Assembly (NCBI GenBank): GCA_031289875.1
Contig: JAITOO010000087.1
Span: forward strand, 1 to 7,498
DNA from: Flavobacteriaceae bacterium
GTDB lineage: Bacteria; Bacteroidota; Bacteroidia; Flavobacteriales; Weeksellaceae
DNA length: 7,498 nucleotides
Direction of reading: 5' to 3'
This document shows positions 1 to 5,564 of this stretch, piece by piece. Numbering within the stretch: the stretch's first letter is position 1; each line of letters begins with the position of its first letter. The notes under the pieces were generated by a model. The model ran no database searches, was not told the DNA's origin, and saw only the letters and a list, made by a program, of their open reading frames with translations. Position numbers and translations under genes: made by a program.

Positions 1-123
1 CCGAACAACGGTGTTTCGCTCAGCGAGAAAACCAATTATGGCTGGATTATTCTTGTTTTGCTCGTCGTATTTTTCGGTTACGATTATTTCAGAGGAAAAA
101 AGAAAGGCGAGAAAGAAAAATAA
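1..123 (+). CDS. C-terminal end of an unidentified protein with a C-terminal membrane anchor (partial)
   Basis: An open frame enters from the left edge and ends at TAA 121-123, giving the last 40 residues of a protein whose start lies outside the window. The visible part is a short polar stretch (PNNGVSLSEKTNYG), one hydrophobic segment of about 15 residues (WIILVLLVVFFGY), and a lysine/glutamate-rich tail ending GKKKGEKEK. The positive charges after the hydrophobic segment suggest a single C-terminal transmembrane helix with a cytoplasmic tail (positive-inside rule, inferred). The gene converges on rsmD, 76 bases away. I do not recognise the family and assign no function; most of the protein would be needed to do so. 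Confidence 0.7.
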   Translation, partial: PNNGVSLSEKTNYGWIILVLLVVFFGYDYFRGKKKGEKEK

Positions 124-129
124 GTAAAC

Positions 130-154
130 TCATTTCCGAAAATGAATATTTTTT
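130..154 (+). terminator. weak hairpin with T-run after the partial gene
   Basis: A 6-bp AT-rich stem (TCATTT at 130-135 with AAATGA at 140-145, loop CCGA) is followed by a T-rich run at 149-154. It lies 6 bases after the stop of the upstream plus-strand gene and before the convergent rsmD end, where a terminator is expected. The stem is short and has only one G/C pair, so stability is doubtful. Confidence 0.35.
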
Positions 155-199
155 GAAAGTATTAACCAATTAAATAGAAACTAAGTATTTTTAAGCCGT

Positions 200-760
200 T
201 TATATTTTTTCTTCTCTTCCAAAAAAAGAAAAAGACAGGCTCCCGTACTTTCGGCTTTCGAGAAAATGCGGGCAATTTTCAAAACTTTTTTTTGAGATGT
301 GTTCCAAAATGAACTGTCCTGTTTCAGCAAGCCAATTTTGATTTAAAATTAATGAAATCAATTTGTTATAATCTTCATCGGTAAAGTCAAAAGGCGGATC
401 GGCAAAAATAAGATCGTAGCTGCGGTGATTTTTCTGTTCTAAAAATTGAAAAACCTCTCGCCTCATCACATTCACTTGATTCTGAATACCTAACTCTTTC
501 AGTGTGTTGTGGATAAACTTCACATGTTGCGGATTAAATTCCACCGAAGTAATGTCCGAACAACCCCGCGAAGCAAATTCATAATCTATCGAACCGATGC
601 CCGAAAACAAGTCCAATACGGCAACTGATTCAATATTAAAACGATGATTAATGATGCTGAAAAAAGCTTCTTTGGCAAAATCGGTCGTTGGTCTGACCTC
701 AAAATGCTTGGGAGCATGGATTCTTTTTCCTTTTAGTGTTCCTGAAATAATTCGTATCAT
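200..760 (-). CDS. rsmD: 16S rRNA (guanine(966)-N2)-methyltransferase RsmD
   Basis: This is a 186-residue SAM-dependent methyltransferase of the RsmD family, which methylates N2 of G966 (E. coli numbering) in 16S rRNA during 30S assembly in the cytoplasm. The family N-terminus is visible: MIRIISGTLKGKRI, then RPTTD at residues 23-27. SAM-binding motif I is LDLFSGIG (49-56), an acidic motif II is VEFN (73-76), and the catalytic motif IV of N2-guanine methyltransferases is DPPF (121-124). Length matches the family (about 180-200). The ATG at 760-758 overlaps the TGA of the upstream DUF3822 gene (ATGA, 760-757), so it is the second gene of a two-gene operon with probable translational coupling. 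No competing start is needed because the conserved N-terminus begins at this Met. Confidence 0.95.
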   Translation of the reverse strand: MIRIISGTLKGKRIHAPKHFEVRPTTDFAKEAFFSIINHRFNIESVAVLDLFSGIGSIDYEFASRGCSDITSVEFNPQHVKFIHNTLKELGIQNQVNVMRREVFQFLEQKNHRSYDLIFADPPFDFTDEDYNKLISLILNQNWLAETGQFILEHISKKSFENCPHFLESRKYGSLSFSFFGREEKI

Positions 761-1524
761 AACAGGTCTAATGTTGTGAAATTTCGTCCTTCAAATTCGT
801 TTTTTCCGCCTCGATACAAACTTCTGAAAAACCTCAAAATCTGTTCTCTGCCCGATTCTTTGTCTTCCAGCCTGCCCAAATAGAACACGTCGGTATTTTC
901 TGCGGATAATGACAACTTCTGACAAGTCAGAAACAAAAAATACAGTATATCTTTCATCGTTTCGCAGGGAAAAATATTGTAAAGTAAAAGTTTAGAATCT
1001 TGAATTACAGCAAATTCCGCCTGTTTTTCGTAGAGATTTACATAAATTCCGTTGTTTGAATGGAGACTCAAATTAGACAACAGTTTGAAACCTGTATGGG
1101 TAATTCTCAACTTGTCGGAGTAATTCTCAAAAAGCGTTTCAATTTCTTCGGGATAGTAGAACACCAAAGCCGTGTCCCACTGCGGAATCAGGTTGAAACG
1201 CAAACCTTCGTTGAGAGAAAACGGCACGTTGTAATTTAAAAAAATTTCGGCAGTATCTTCATCAAAATGTTCCAAAGGAATCAACGTAAAACGGTTATTG
1301 AGAACGGAAATATCAATAAATTCATGTTTTGCTTGAAAAAAAATCTGTTTTTCAAGCACTTGTTTCGCTTTTTCCCAGCCGTTTACAGTATAAAGCGTTT
1401 CCATGTGAAAAGAGTTTTTGGAAAAACCGCTTTTTCCATCGGGCATTATTACAGAAAAACCGCTGTCTTCAAACAGAAAAGAAATTGTTTTTGCGCCTGC
1501 TTTTGTATTCTCTTTAACTATCAA
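757..1524 (-). CDS. DUF3822 family protein, TTG start, operon partner of rsmD
   Basis: This 255-residue soluble protein has no signal peptide or membrane segment. It matches my recollection of DUF3822, a family largely confined to Bacteroidota and usually next to rsmD. Family-like blocks are FTLIP (79-83), HTGFKLL (143-149), YVNL (161-164), the aromatic segment LYNIFPCETMKDILYF (181-196) and FYLG (214-217). A structure in this family was reported, as I recall it, with an actin-like ATPase fold; no biochemical role is known to me and none is assigned. The start is a TTG at 1524-1522: no ATG or GTG lies between the in-frame TAA (1539-1537) and this codon, and the next Met is residue 27, which would remove part of the N-terminal domain. 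A promoter lies directly upstream, leaving a leader of only about a dozen bases. The last codons overlap rsmD. Confidence 0.85.
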   Translation of the reverse strand: MIVKENTKAGAKTISFLFEDSGFSVIMPDGKSGFSKNSFHMETLYTVNGWEKAKQVLEKQIFFQAKHEFIDISVLNNRFTLIPLEHFDEDTAEIFLNYNVPFSLNEGLRFNLIPQWDTALVFYYPEEIETLFENYSDKLRITHTGFKLLSNLSLHSNNGIYVNLYEKQAEFAVIQDSKLLLYNIFPCETMKDILYFLFLTCQKLSLSAENTDVFYLGRLEDKESGREQILRFFRSLYRGGKNEFEGRNFTTLDLL

Positions 1525-1540
1525 AACGTTATGTTTTTAG

Positions 1541-1572
1541 CAAATATATAAATTTAAAACTTGATGGACAAA
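1541..1572 (-). promoter_or_regulatory. Bacteroidota-type promoter of the DUF3822-rsmD operon
   Basis: Reading the minus strand, TTTG at 1572-1569 is followed by 20 bases and TATATTTG at 1548-1541. This fits the known Bacteroidota sigma-A pattern (TTG at -33, TAnnTTTG at -7). The inferred transcription start is near 1536, about 12 bases before the TTG start codon. Confidence 0.7.
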
Positions 1573-1686
1573 TAAGCTTTTATGATTTATAATTTTGCAT
1601 CAATCCTGTCCAAAAATATCCGTGAAATTATTTTGGGCAGTGACATAAATGAAGCCTTCGAATTGTCGTGAATTGTGCCATAATAA

Positions 1687-1723
1687 AAAGGTCAAAATAC
1701 TGATAATCAATATTTTGACCTTT
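1687..1723 (-). terminator. strong rho-independent terminator ending the rpsT/tRNA-Glu transcript
   Basis: A perfect 13-bp stem pairs 1687-1699 with 1711-1723 around an 11-base loop. On the minus strand the stem runs into TTTTTATTA. It lies 7 bases beyond the 3' end of tRNA-Glu copy 1, so it closes the minus-strand block. On the plus strand the T-run after the stem is only three bases, so it should act mainly on minus-strand transcripts. Confidence 0.85.
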
Positions 1724-1729
1724 CACATG

Positions 1730-1801
1730 TAGCCCGTAGGGGAGTCGAACCCCTCTTGCCAGAATGAAAATCTGAAGTCCTAACCGATAGACGAACGGGC
1801 C
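1730..1801 (-). tRNA. tRNA-Glu(TTC), copy 1
   Basis: A 72-nt cloverleaf on the minus strand. Acceptor arm GGCCCGT (1801-1795) pairs with ACGGGCT (1737-1731), with a G1-U72 wobble and discriminator A73. The anticodon stem TCAGA/TCTGG closes the 7-base loop TTTTCAT, giving anticodon TTC. The T arm carries the usual GGTTCGA core. CCA is not encoded (ACAT follows). It starts 20 bases after the rpsT stop, with a terminator just beyond its 3' end, so it is probably cotranscribed with rpsT and released by RNase P and 3' trimming. Confidence 0.96.
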
Positions 1802-1821
1802 TCCTTTTTGTATTTTTCTTG

Positions 1822-2076
1822 TTAGGCTAACGTATTAACTCGTTTCGTCAATTTAGATTTCAAATTAGCCGCTTTATTCTTATGAATAATGTTCTTTTTT
1901 GCTAATTTATCAATCTTTGAAAAGATAGACGGTAGTTTTTCTATTGCTACAGTCTTATCTGTTTCTGCTCTCAACTCTTTTATCGCTGTTCGAGCAGATT
2001 TGTGATAGTACTTGTTGCGTAGTCTTTTAACCTTGTCTTGTCTTATTCTTTTTAATGCCGACTTATGGTTTGCCAT
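1822..2076 (-). CDS. rpsT: 30S ribosomal protein S20
   Basis: An 84-residue, very basic protein with the S20 signature N-terminus MANHKSALKRIRQ and the helical Lys/Arg-rich body (KVKRLRNKYYHKSARTAIKEL), ending in NKAANLKSKLTKRVNTL. Length and composition fit S20, which binds 16S rRNA early in 30S assembly as a three-helix bundle. It starts at ATG 2076-2074 with no Shine-Dalgarno sequence, as is normal in Bacteroidota; the 43-base stretch up to tRNA-Glu copy 2 is AT-rich. It lies between two tRNA-Glu genes on the same strand, with short gaps and no terminator between them, so tRNA-Glu, rpsT and tRNA-Glu are probably one transcript. The nearest good promoter is upstream of tRNA-Glu copy 2. Confidence 0.97.
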   Translation of the reverse strand: MANHKSALKRIRQDKVKRLRNKYYHKSARTAIKELRAETDKTVAIEKLPSIFSKIDKLAKKNIIHKNKAANLKSKLTKRVNTLA

Positions 2077-2119
2077 AATTTTGCTGTTATTTTTTTAATT
2101 TTAAATTCTTCCCAATTTT

Positions 2120-2194
2120 TGGTAGCCTATAGGGGAATCGAACCCCTGTTGCAAGAATGAAAATCTTGAGTCCTGACCACTAGACGAATAAGCC
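2120..2194 (-). tRNA. tRNA-Glu(TTC), copy 2, with encoded CCA
   Basis: Acceptor GGCTTAT (2194-2188) pairs with ATAGGCT (2130-2124), with wobbles at 1-72 and 4-69; discriminator A is at 2123. The next three bases read CCA (2122-2120), unlike the other tRNA genes here; whether this is a true encoded CCA or chance is open. Anticodon stem CAAGA/TCTTG closes loop TTTTCAT, anticodon TTC. It shares decoding with copy 1 but differs in the acceptor, D-loop, anticodon stem and variable region, so the two are diverged isodecoders. Confidence 0.96.
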
Positions 2195-2208
2195 TTTTTT
2201 TGTGGCTG

Positions 2209-2216
2209 CAAAGGTA
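2209..2216 (-). promoter_or_regulatory. -7 box driving tRNA-Glu copy 2 and rpsT
   Basis: TACCTTTG on the minus strand (2216-2209) matches TAnnTTTG and is followed by GC-containing sequence typical of transcription starts. The inferred start is near 2203, about 9 bases before the tRNA 5' end. No clear -33 TTG is seen at the expected distance, so the call rests on the -7 box and position. Confidence 0.6.
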
Positions 2217-2243
2217 ATCATTTTTTTGAATTTCCATCTCTAA

Positions 2244-2260
2244 TCCTGAAAAAATCAGGA
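2244..2260 (-). other. small hairpin between tRNA-Gln and tRNA-Glu copy 2
   Basis: TCCTGA (2244-2249) pairs with TCAGGA (2255-2260) around five A residues (plus strand). On the minus strand it is followed by TTAGAGATGG, without a T-run, so it is not a convincing rho-independent terminator. It might act as a 3' stabilising or processing hairpin after tRNA-Gln, but that is inference. Confidence 0.3.
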
Positions 2261-2292
2261 AATTTGCAATTTTTCAACGAACCAAAATTTTG

Positions 2293-2364
2293 TAGACCCG
2301 CAGGGATTCGAACCCCGACAAACAGTACCAAAAACTGTTGTGCTAACCGTTACACTACGGGTCT
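2293..2364 (-). tRNA. tRNA-Gln(TTG)
   Basis: A 72-nt cloverleaf: acceptor AGACCCG (2364-2358) pairs perfectly with CGGGTCT (2300-2294), discriminator A73. Anticodon stem ACAGT/ACTGT closes loop TTTTGGT, anticodon TTG. T stem CGGGG/CCCTG has one G-U pair and loop TTCGAAT. CCA is not encoded. It lies 39 bases downstream of tRNA-Val with a terminator-like hairpin between them, and I see no good -7 box of its own. Confidence 0.96.
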
Positions 2365-2375
2365 TTACCAATAAA

Positions 2376-2397
2376 AAAACCTTTGCAAAAAGGTTTT
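2376..2397 (-). terminator. rho-independent terminator between tRNA-Val and tRNA-Gln
   Basis: A 9-bp perfect stem (AAAACCTTT at 2376-2384 with AAAGGTTTT at 2389-2397) has a 4-base loop. On the minus strand the stem ends in a run of seven T residues. It directly follows tRNA-Val. It would separate tRNA-Val from tRNA-Gln unless read-through is substantial. Confidence 0.65.
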
Positions 2398-2403
2398 ATA
2401 TCG

Positions 2404-2478
2404 TGGGCGATGCAGGGTTCGAACCTGCGACCCCCTGCTTGTAAGGCAGGTGCTCTGAACCAGCTGAGCTAATCGCCC
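2404..2478 (-). tRNA. tRNA-Val(TAC)
   Basis: A 75-nt cloverleaf: acceptor GGGCGAT (2478-2472) pairs perfectly with ATCGCCC (2411-2405), discriminator A73. The D arm is TTAGCTCAGCTGG. Anticodon stem CCTGC/GCAGG closes loop CTTACAA, anticodon TAC. The T loop is TTCGAAC. CCA is not encoded (CGA follows). A strong promoter lies upstream at 2542-2571, with a leader of roughly 58 bases. Confidence 0.97.
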
Positions 2479-2541
2479 TTTTTTGTACGGATAACATGTT
2501 CAATGAACTGTTTGTCGTTGTTTTGTCCCGTAATCGGAGTG

Positions 2542-2571
2542 CAAATATACGCCCTTTTTCTTAACTTCCAA
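2542..2571 (-). promoter_or_regulatory. Bacteroidota-type promoter of tRNA-Val
   Basis: On the minus strand TTG (2571-2569, within TTTG), 19 bases, then TATATTTG (2549-2542). Both elements and the spacing match the Bacteroidota sigma-A consensus. The -33 element lies 9 bases beyond the folC stop, so folC transcripts may read through into the tRNA; no terminator separates them. Confidence 0.8.
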
Positions 2572-2579
2572 ATAAAATT

Positions 2580-3803
2580 TTAAAAAACTTCTGAGACCAC
2601 GAAGTTGCTTCCACCGATAAAAATTATATCTTGCTGATTTGCCGATGATTTTGCTTGTTCAAAACCTTCGGCAACGCTGTTGATTTTTTTATATTTTTTA
2701 AAATAACGACGGATTTTTTCTTCATAATCGTCGGGAGAAAGCCCTCTCGGTATTGACGGTTTTACGAAATAATACACCGCATCGGGTGGAAGAAGCGTAA
2801 AAATAGGGTCTAAATTTTTCCCCTGAACAAAGCCGATGACAATATGCAACTGATTATATTTCAATTTTTTAAACTGTTTTTGCAATTGGCGGAAGCCGTC
2901 TTCATTGTGAGCCGTATCGCAAACAATCATTGGATTTTCCTTTTGTAAAATTTCCCATCTGCCTCTAAAATTCATGTTTTCAGCAACATGGAGCAAGCCT
3001 CTTTTCAGGCTTTCTTCTGAAATGTCGAATCCTTTTTTTCTGAGAATTTGAATGATTCCCAGCGTGCTTTTGATGTTTTTCTTTTGGTAAATACCTTGTA
3101 AATCAGATTGATAACCAGTCTTTATTTTTGTTGCATCAATAAAATCCGAACCTCTCTCTTCTGCAATTTGAATTAAAATATTTTTGATGTCCGTTTTTTC
3201 TTCTCTAATGACGACAGGCACTCCTGTTTTGATAATTCCTGCCTTTTCCCAAGCGATTTTTTCGAGCGTATCGCCTAACAATTCTGTGTGGTCGAGGGAA
3301 ATGCCGGTAATTGCTGAAACTTCTGGCGTGATGATATTTGTAGAATCCAGCCGCCCGCCCAAACCGACTTCTATGACCGCAATATCTACATTCCGGCGGG
3401 CAAAATAATCAAAAGCCATAGCTGTTGTCAGTTCAAAAAACGAGGGATTGAAATCGAGTGAGAAATGCACCCGTACCCGCGTTAAAAAGTCCTGAACAAA
3501 TTCGGGCGGACATTCTTTGCCATCCACACGGATTCTTTCGGTGAAATTGACCAGATGCGGCGAGGTGTACAACCCCGTTTTGTAACCTGCTTCTTTCAGA
3601 ACAGAAGCCGTCATATTGGACGTACTGCCTTTGCCGTTCGTTCCCGCTACATGAACGGATTTGAAATGGTTTTGCGGATTGTCTAAAATTTCACACAACT
3701 TTAATATATTATCAAACCCCGGTTTGTAGGCTTCAATTCCGACCCTCTGATAGTTGGAAACTTGCGAATATAGCCATTCCAGCGATTCTTGATATGATTC
3801 CAA
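2580..3803 (-). CDS. folC: bifunctional folylpolyglutamate synthase/dihydrofolate synthase, TTG start
   Basis: This 407-residue Mur-ligase-family enzyme adds glutamate to dihydropteroate (making dihydrofolate) and to folates, using ATP, in the cytoplasm. Visible motifs: P-loop GTNGKGST (54-61), TSPHL (80-84), GLGGRLDSTN (147-156), SLDH (169-172), AWEKAGI (184-190) with the lysine at the position of the family's carbamylated Lys, GRWE (281-284), and C-terminal-domain DTAHN (296-300) where DGAHN is more usual. Length is normal. The start is TTG at 3803-3801: upstream in frame there is no ATG or GTG, the first internal Met (residue 64) lies beyond the P-loop, and the family N-terminus (YQESLEWLYSQ) begins three residues after the TTG. 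The gene is divergent from lysA. Whether it has both activities or only one cannot be read from sequence. Confidence 0.95.
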   Translation of the reverse strand: MESYQESLEWLYSQVSNYQRVGIEAYKPGFDNILKLCEILDNPQNHFKSVHVAGTNGKGSTSNMTASVLKEAGYKTGLYTSPHLVNFTERIRVDGKECPPEFVQDFLTRVRVHFSLDFNPSFFELTTAMAFDYFARRNVDIAVIEVGLGGRLDSTNIITPEVSAITGISLDHTELLGDTLEKIAWEKAGIIKTGVPVVIREEKTDIKNILIQIAEERGSDFIDATKIKTGYQSDLQGIYQKKNIKSTLGIIQILRKKGFDISEESLKRGLLHVAENMNFRGRWEILQKENPMIVCDTAHNEDGFRQLQKQFKKLKYNQLHIVIGFVQGKNLDPIFTLLPPDAVYYFVKPSIPRGLSPDDYEEKIRRYFKKYKKINSVAEGFEQAKSSANQQDIIFIGGSNFVVSEVF

Positions 3804-3825
3804 TTTTTTTTGTTTTTTAATGATC

Positions 3826-3833
3826 CAAAAGTA
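3826..3833 (-). promoter_or_regulatory. -7 box of folC
   Basis: TACTTTTG on the minus strand (3833-3826) matches TAnnTTTG. The inferred start near 3821 gives a leader of about 18 bases, almost entirely A, before the TTG codon. No -33 TTG is seen at the right distance. Its closeness supports initiation at 3803. Confidence 0.55.
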
Positions 3834-4031
3834 GGAAAATTTTAAATGATACTCGCTTTTAATCTGTATGTCCTCTCCAAAATTTTATGATTTTCTGCTT
3901 CTCATCGTTCGCTTGGAATATAACCTGAATATATTGGTATTAATTTCGAAAATTTTTGCACTATATAATTAGTGAACAAAAAAAAGTTTGAGCAATATGA
4001 CTGCTTTTTTACTATGTGGCGATATTTTTCC

Positions 4032-4039
4032 TATTTTTG
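4032..4039 (+). promoter_or_regulatory. -7 box of lysA
   Basis: TATTTTTG (4032-4039) matches TAnnTTTG, followed by CACT. The inferred start is near 4044, about 13 bases before the lysA ATG. The -33 region lacks a clear TTG. The rest of the 253-base folC-lysA interval (3804-4056) shows no RNA gene, riboswitch-like fold or credible ORF to my eye, and nothing resembling a lysine riboswitch. Confidence 0.55.
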
Positions 4040-4056
4040 CACTTTAATTTATCAAA

Positions 4057-5271
4057 ATGGAATCAGCAAGAATACAACAGTTGGAAAAGTTGGTAAAGGA
4101 ATATGGCGCGCCGCTTTACATTTATGACGGTAATGTGATTAAAAACCAATATCACCGTTTGATAAGAGCGTTGAAAAAAGTGGAAAACGTCAAGGTGAAC
4201 TATGCCTGCAAAGCTAATACCAATTTGAATATCTTAAAGTATTTCAAGAAGATAGGCGCAGGATTGGACACGGTTTCTATTCAGGAAGTGCAATTGGGAC
4301 TAATGGCAGGTTTTGAGCCGAAAGAAATCATTTATACGCCCAACGGCGTGTCTCTTGAAGAAATTAAACAAGCCGTAGAACTCGGCGTTCATGTCAATAT
4401 TGACAACCTCACCCTTTTGGAACATTTCGGGCAGGAAATCAAGAATTACCCTGTTGGAATACGCATCAATCCGCATATCATGGCGGGCGGAAACAAAAAA
4501 ATTTCTGTCGGACATATCGACTCCAAATTTGGAATTTCCATCTATCAACTCCCTCATATTCTTAGTGTTGTGAAAAATACAGGACTTAAAATCGATGGAA
4601 TCCATATGCACACGGGTTCTGACATTCTGGACGTGGAAGTTTTTCTGCAAGGAGCTGAGATTCTGTTTGATACTGCTAAAAATTTTGAAAATTTAGAATA
4701 TCTTGATTTCGGAAGCGGATTCAAAGTTCCCTATAAAGAAGGAGATAACGAAACGGACATCAAGTATTTAGGAGAAAAATTGACCGAACGTTTTCTCGAA
4801 TTTGAGAAAGAATATTATAAAAAAGTAACGCTGGTTTTTGAACCGGGAAAATTTTTGGTCAGCCAGTCCGGATTTTTCTTGGCTGCCGTAAACAGCATAA
4901 AACAAACAACTTCTACTGTTTTTGCCGAAGTAGATAGCGGTTTCAACCACCTAATCCGCCCCATGTTCTACGATTCTTACCACAACATCACAAATATTTC
5001 GAATCCAAAAGGTCGCGAACGGTTTTACACTGTCGTTGGATATATCTGTGAGACAGATACTTTCGGAACAAATCGAAAATTGCACGAAGTTCACGAAGGC
5101 GATATTTTATGCTTTGAAAATGCAGGCGCCTACTGTTTTTCAATGTCGTCCAATTATAATTCTCGTCTTAAACCTTCGGAAATTTTATTGCTGAACGACA
5201 AATCGTTGCTGATTCGCAGGCGAGAAAAATTGGAAGATTTATTGACAACGACGGAAGAAATTACCATTTAA
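4057..5271 (+). CDS. lysA: diaminopimelate decarboxylase
   Basis: This 404-residue, PLP-dependent fold-III decarboxylase converts meso-2,6-diaminopimelate to L-lysine and CO2, the last step of lysine synthesis. Lys52 in YACKAN (49-54) is the Schiff-base lysine. Other family motifs are HMHTGS (183-188), the phosphate-binding glycine loop FGSGF (218-222; GGG is commoner), EPGKFLV (262-268; EPGR is commoner), CETDTFG (331-337, with the catalytic Cys and substrate-binding Glu contributed across the dimer), and [12 protein letters not shown] (357-368) with the PLP-contacting Tyr. The protein is complete and of normal length. It starts at ATG 4057 behind a -7 box, with an AT-rich, SD-less leader. 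It is a free-standing LysA, not an aspartokinase fusion. No attenuator or riboswitch is evident. Specificity for DAP rather than another basic amino acid rests on overall family resemblance. Confidence 0.93.
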   Translation: MESARIQQLEKLVKEYGAPLYIYDGNVIKNQYHRLIRALKKVENVKVNYACKANTNLNILKYFKKIGAGLDTVSIQEVQLGLMAGFEPKEIIYTPNGVSLEEIKQAVELGVHVNIDNLTLLEHFGQEIKNYPVGIRINPHIMAGGNKKISVGHIDSKFGISIYQLPHILSVVKNTGLKIDGIHMHTGSDILDVEVFLQGAEILFDTAKNFENLEYLDFGSGFKVPYKEGDNETDIKYLGEKLTERFLEFEKEYYKKVTLVFEPGKFLVSQSGFFLAAVNSIKQTTSTVFAEVDSGFNHLIRPMFYDSYHNITNISNPKGRERFYTVVGYICETDTFGTNRKLHEVHEGDILCFENAGAYCFSMSSNYNSRLKPSEILLLNDKSLLIRRREKLEDLLTTTEEITI

Positions 5272-5274
5272 AAT

Positions 5275-5304
5275 TTGGAAAAACAAAAAGGGTTTGTATC
5301 TTTG
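5275..5304 (+). promoter_or_regulatory. Bacteroidota-type promoter of tRNA-Ser
   Basis: TTG at 5275-5277 (within TTTG), 19 bases, then TATCTTTG at 5297-5304. Both boxes and spacing match the consensus. The inferred start near 5309 gives a leader of about 20 bases that can form the hairpin 5311-5317/5323-5329 (CTTAGCC with GGCTGAG). The -33 box lies 3 bases after the lysA stop, with no terminator between. Confidence 0.8.
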
Positions 5305-5328
5305 CACCCGCTTAGCCGAATGGGCTGA

Positions 5329-5413
5329 GGAGAAATGGCAGAGTGGTCGATCGCGGCGGTCTTGAAAACCGTTGACTGTAACAGGTCCGGGGGTTCGAAT
5401 CCCTCTTTCTCCG
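5329..5413 (+). tRNA. tRNA-Ser(TGA)
   Basis: An 85-nt class II tRNA. Acceptor GGAGAAA (5329-5335) pairs with TTTCTCC (5406-5412), and the discriminator is G73, a serine identity base. Anticodon stem GCGGT/ACCGT closes loop CTTGAAA, anticodon TGA. A long variable arm (GACTG/CAGGTC region) precedes the T arm GGGGG/CCCTC with loop TTCGAAT. CCA is not encoded (CA follows). It is apparently a single-gene transcript, with its own promoter upstream and a strong terminator 14 bases downstream. Confidence 0.96.
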
Positions 5414-5426
5414 CAATTTATTTCAT

Positions 5427-5468
5427 AAAGCGTTGTAAATTAATAAATTACAACGCTTTTATTATTTC
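5427..5468 (+). terminator. strong rho-independent terminator of tRNA-Ser
   Basis: A perfect 12-bp stem (5427-5438 with 5448-5459) closes a 9-base AT loop and is followed by the T-rich run TTTTATTATTT on the plus strand. Confidence 0.85.
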
Positions 5469-5521
5469 CCCCTCAATAATCAGAGGGCAGTATTCGTATC
5501 AGCAAAAGGCACGTAAATATC

Positions 5522-5551
5522 AAAAGGTTAGCCTTTTTTCCAACCTTTTTT
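5522..5551. terminator. convergent-end hairpin between tRNA-Ser and dacB
   Basis: AAAAGGTT (5522-5529) pairs with AACCTTTT (5542-5549) around a 12-base loop. On the plus strand it is followed by further T residues. On the minus strand, the dacB transcript, it is followed by GATATTT, a poorer T-run. It sits 14 bases beyond the dacB stop and is the only candidate terminator for that gene. Confidence 0.5.
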
Positions 5552-5564
5552 GTTTGGCATAATA

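Noticed and set aside
1267..1551. 94- and 62-codon plus-strand frames opposite the DUF3822 gene
   Set aside because: They are antisense to a well-supported gene, with compositions typical of reverse-frame AT-rich coding DNA and no promoter.
1590..1597. TAATTTTG on the plus strand as a promoter
   Set aside because: No TTG at proper spacing and no plus-strand gene downstream; such boxes arise easily in AT-rich DNA.
1651..1731. Small plus-strand ORF (MKPSNCRELCHNKK...)
   Set aside because: It runs through the 13-bp terminator stem and into the tRNA-Glu 3' end; no protein-like features.
3184..3408. 74-codon plus-strand frame inside folC
   Set aside because: It is antisense to the conserved folC core (GLGGRLDSTN to the end of the N-terminal domain).
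3804..4056. Possible lysine riboswitch or attenuator upstream of lysA
   Set aside because: The -7 box lies about 18 bases before the ATG, leaving no room in the transcript for such a structure, and no fitting fold was seen.
4300..4950. Frames of 116, 60 and 60 codons in other frames of lysA
   Set aside because: All lie within lysA, which has every family motif; none has a recognisable domain or promoter.
5335..5562. 75-codon plus-strand frame starting in tRNA-Ser
   Set aside because: It begins inside the tRNA, runs through the terminator hairpin, and its residues follow the RNA gene sequence; there is no codon-like signal.
5329..5564. tRNA-Ser as the edge of an integrated element
   Set aside because: No integrase and no second copy of the tRNA 3' end are present in the window; only housekeeping genes follow.
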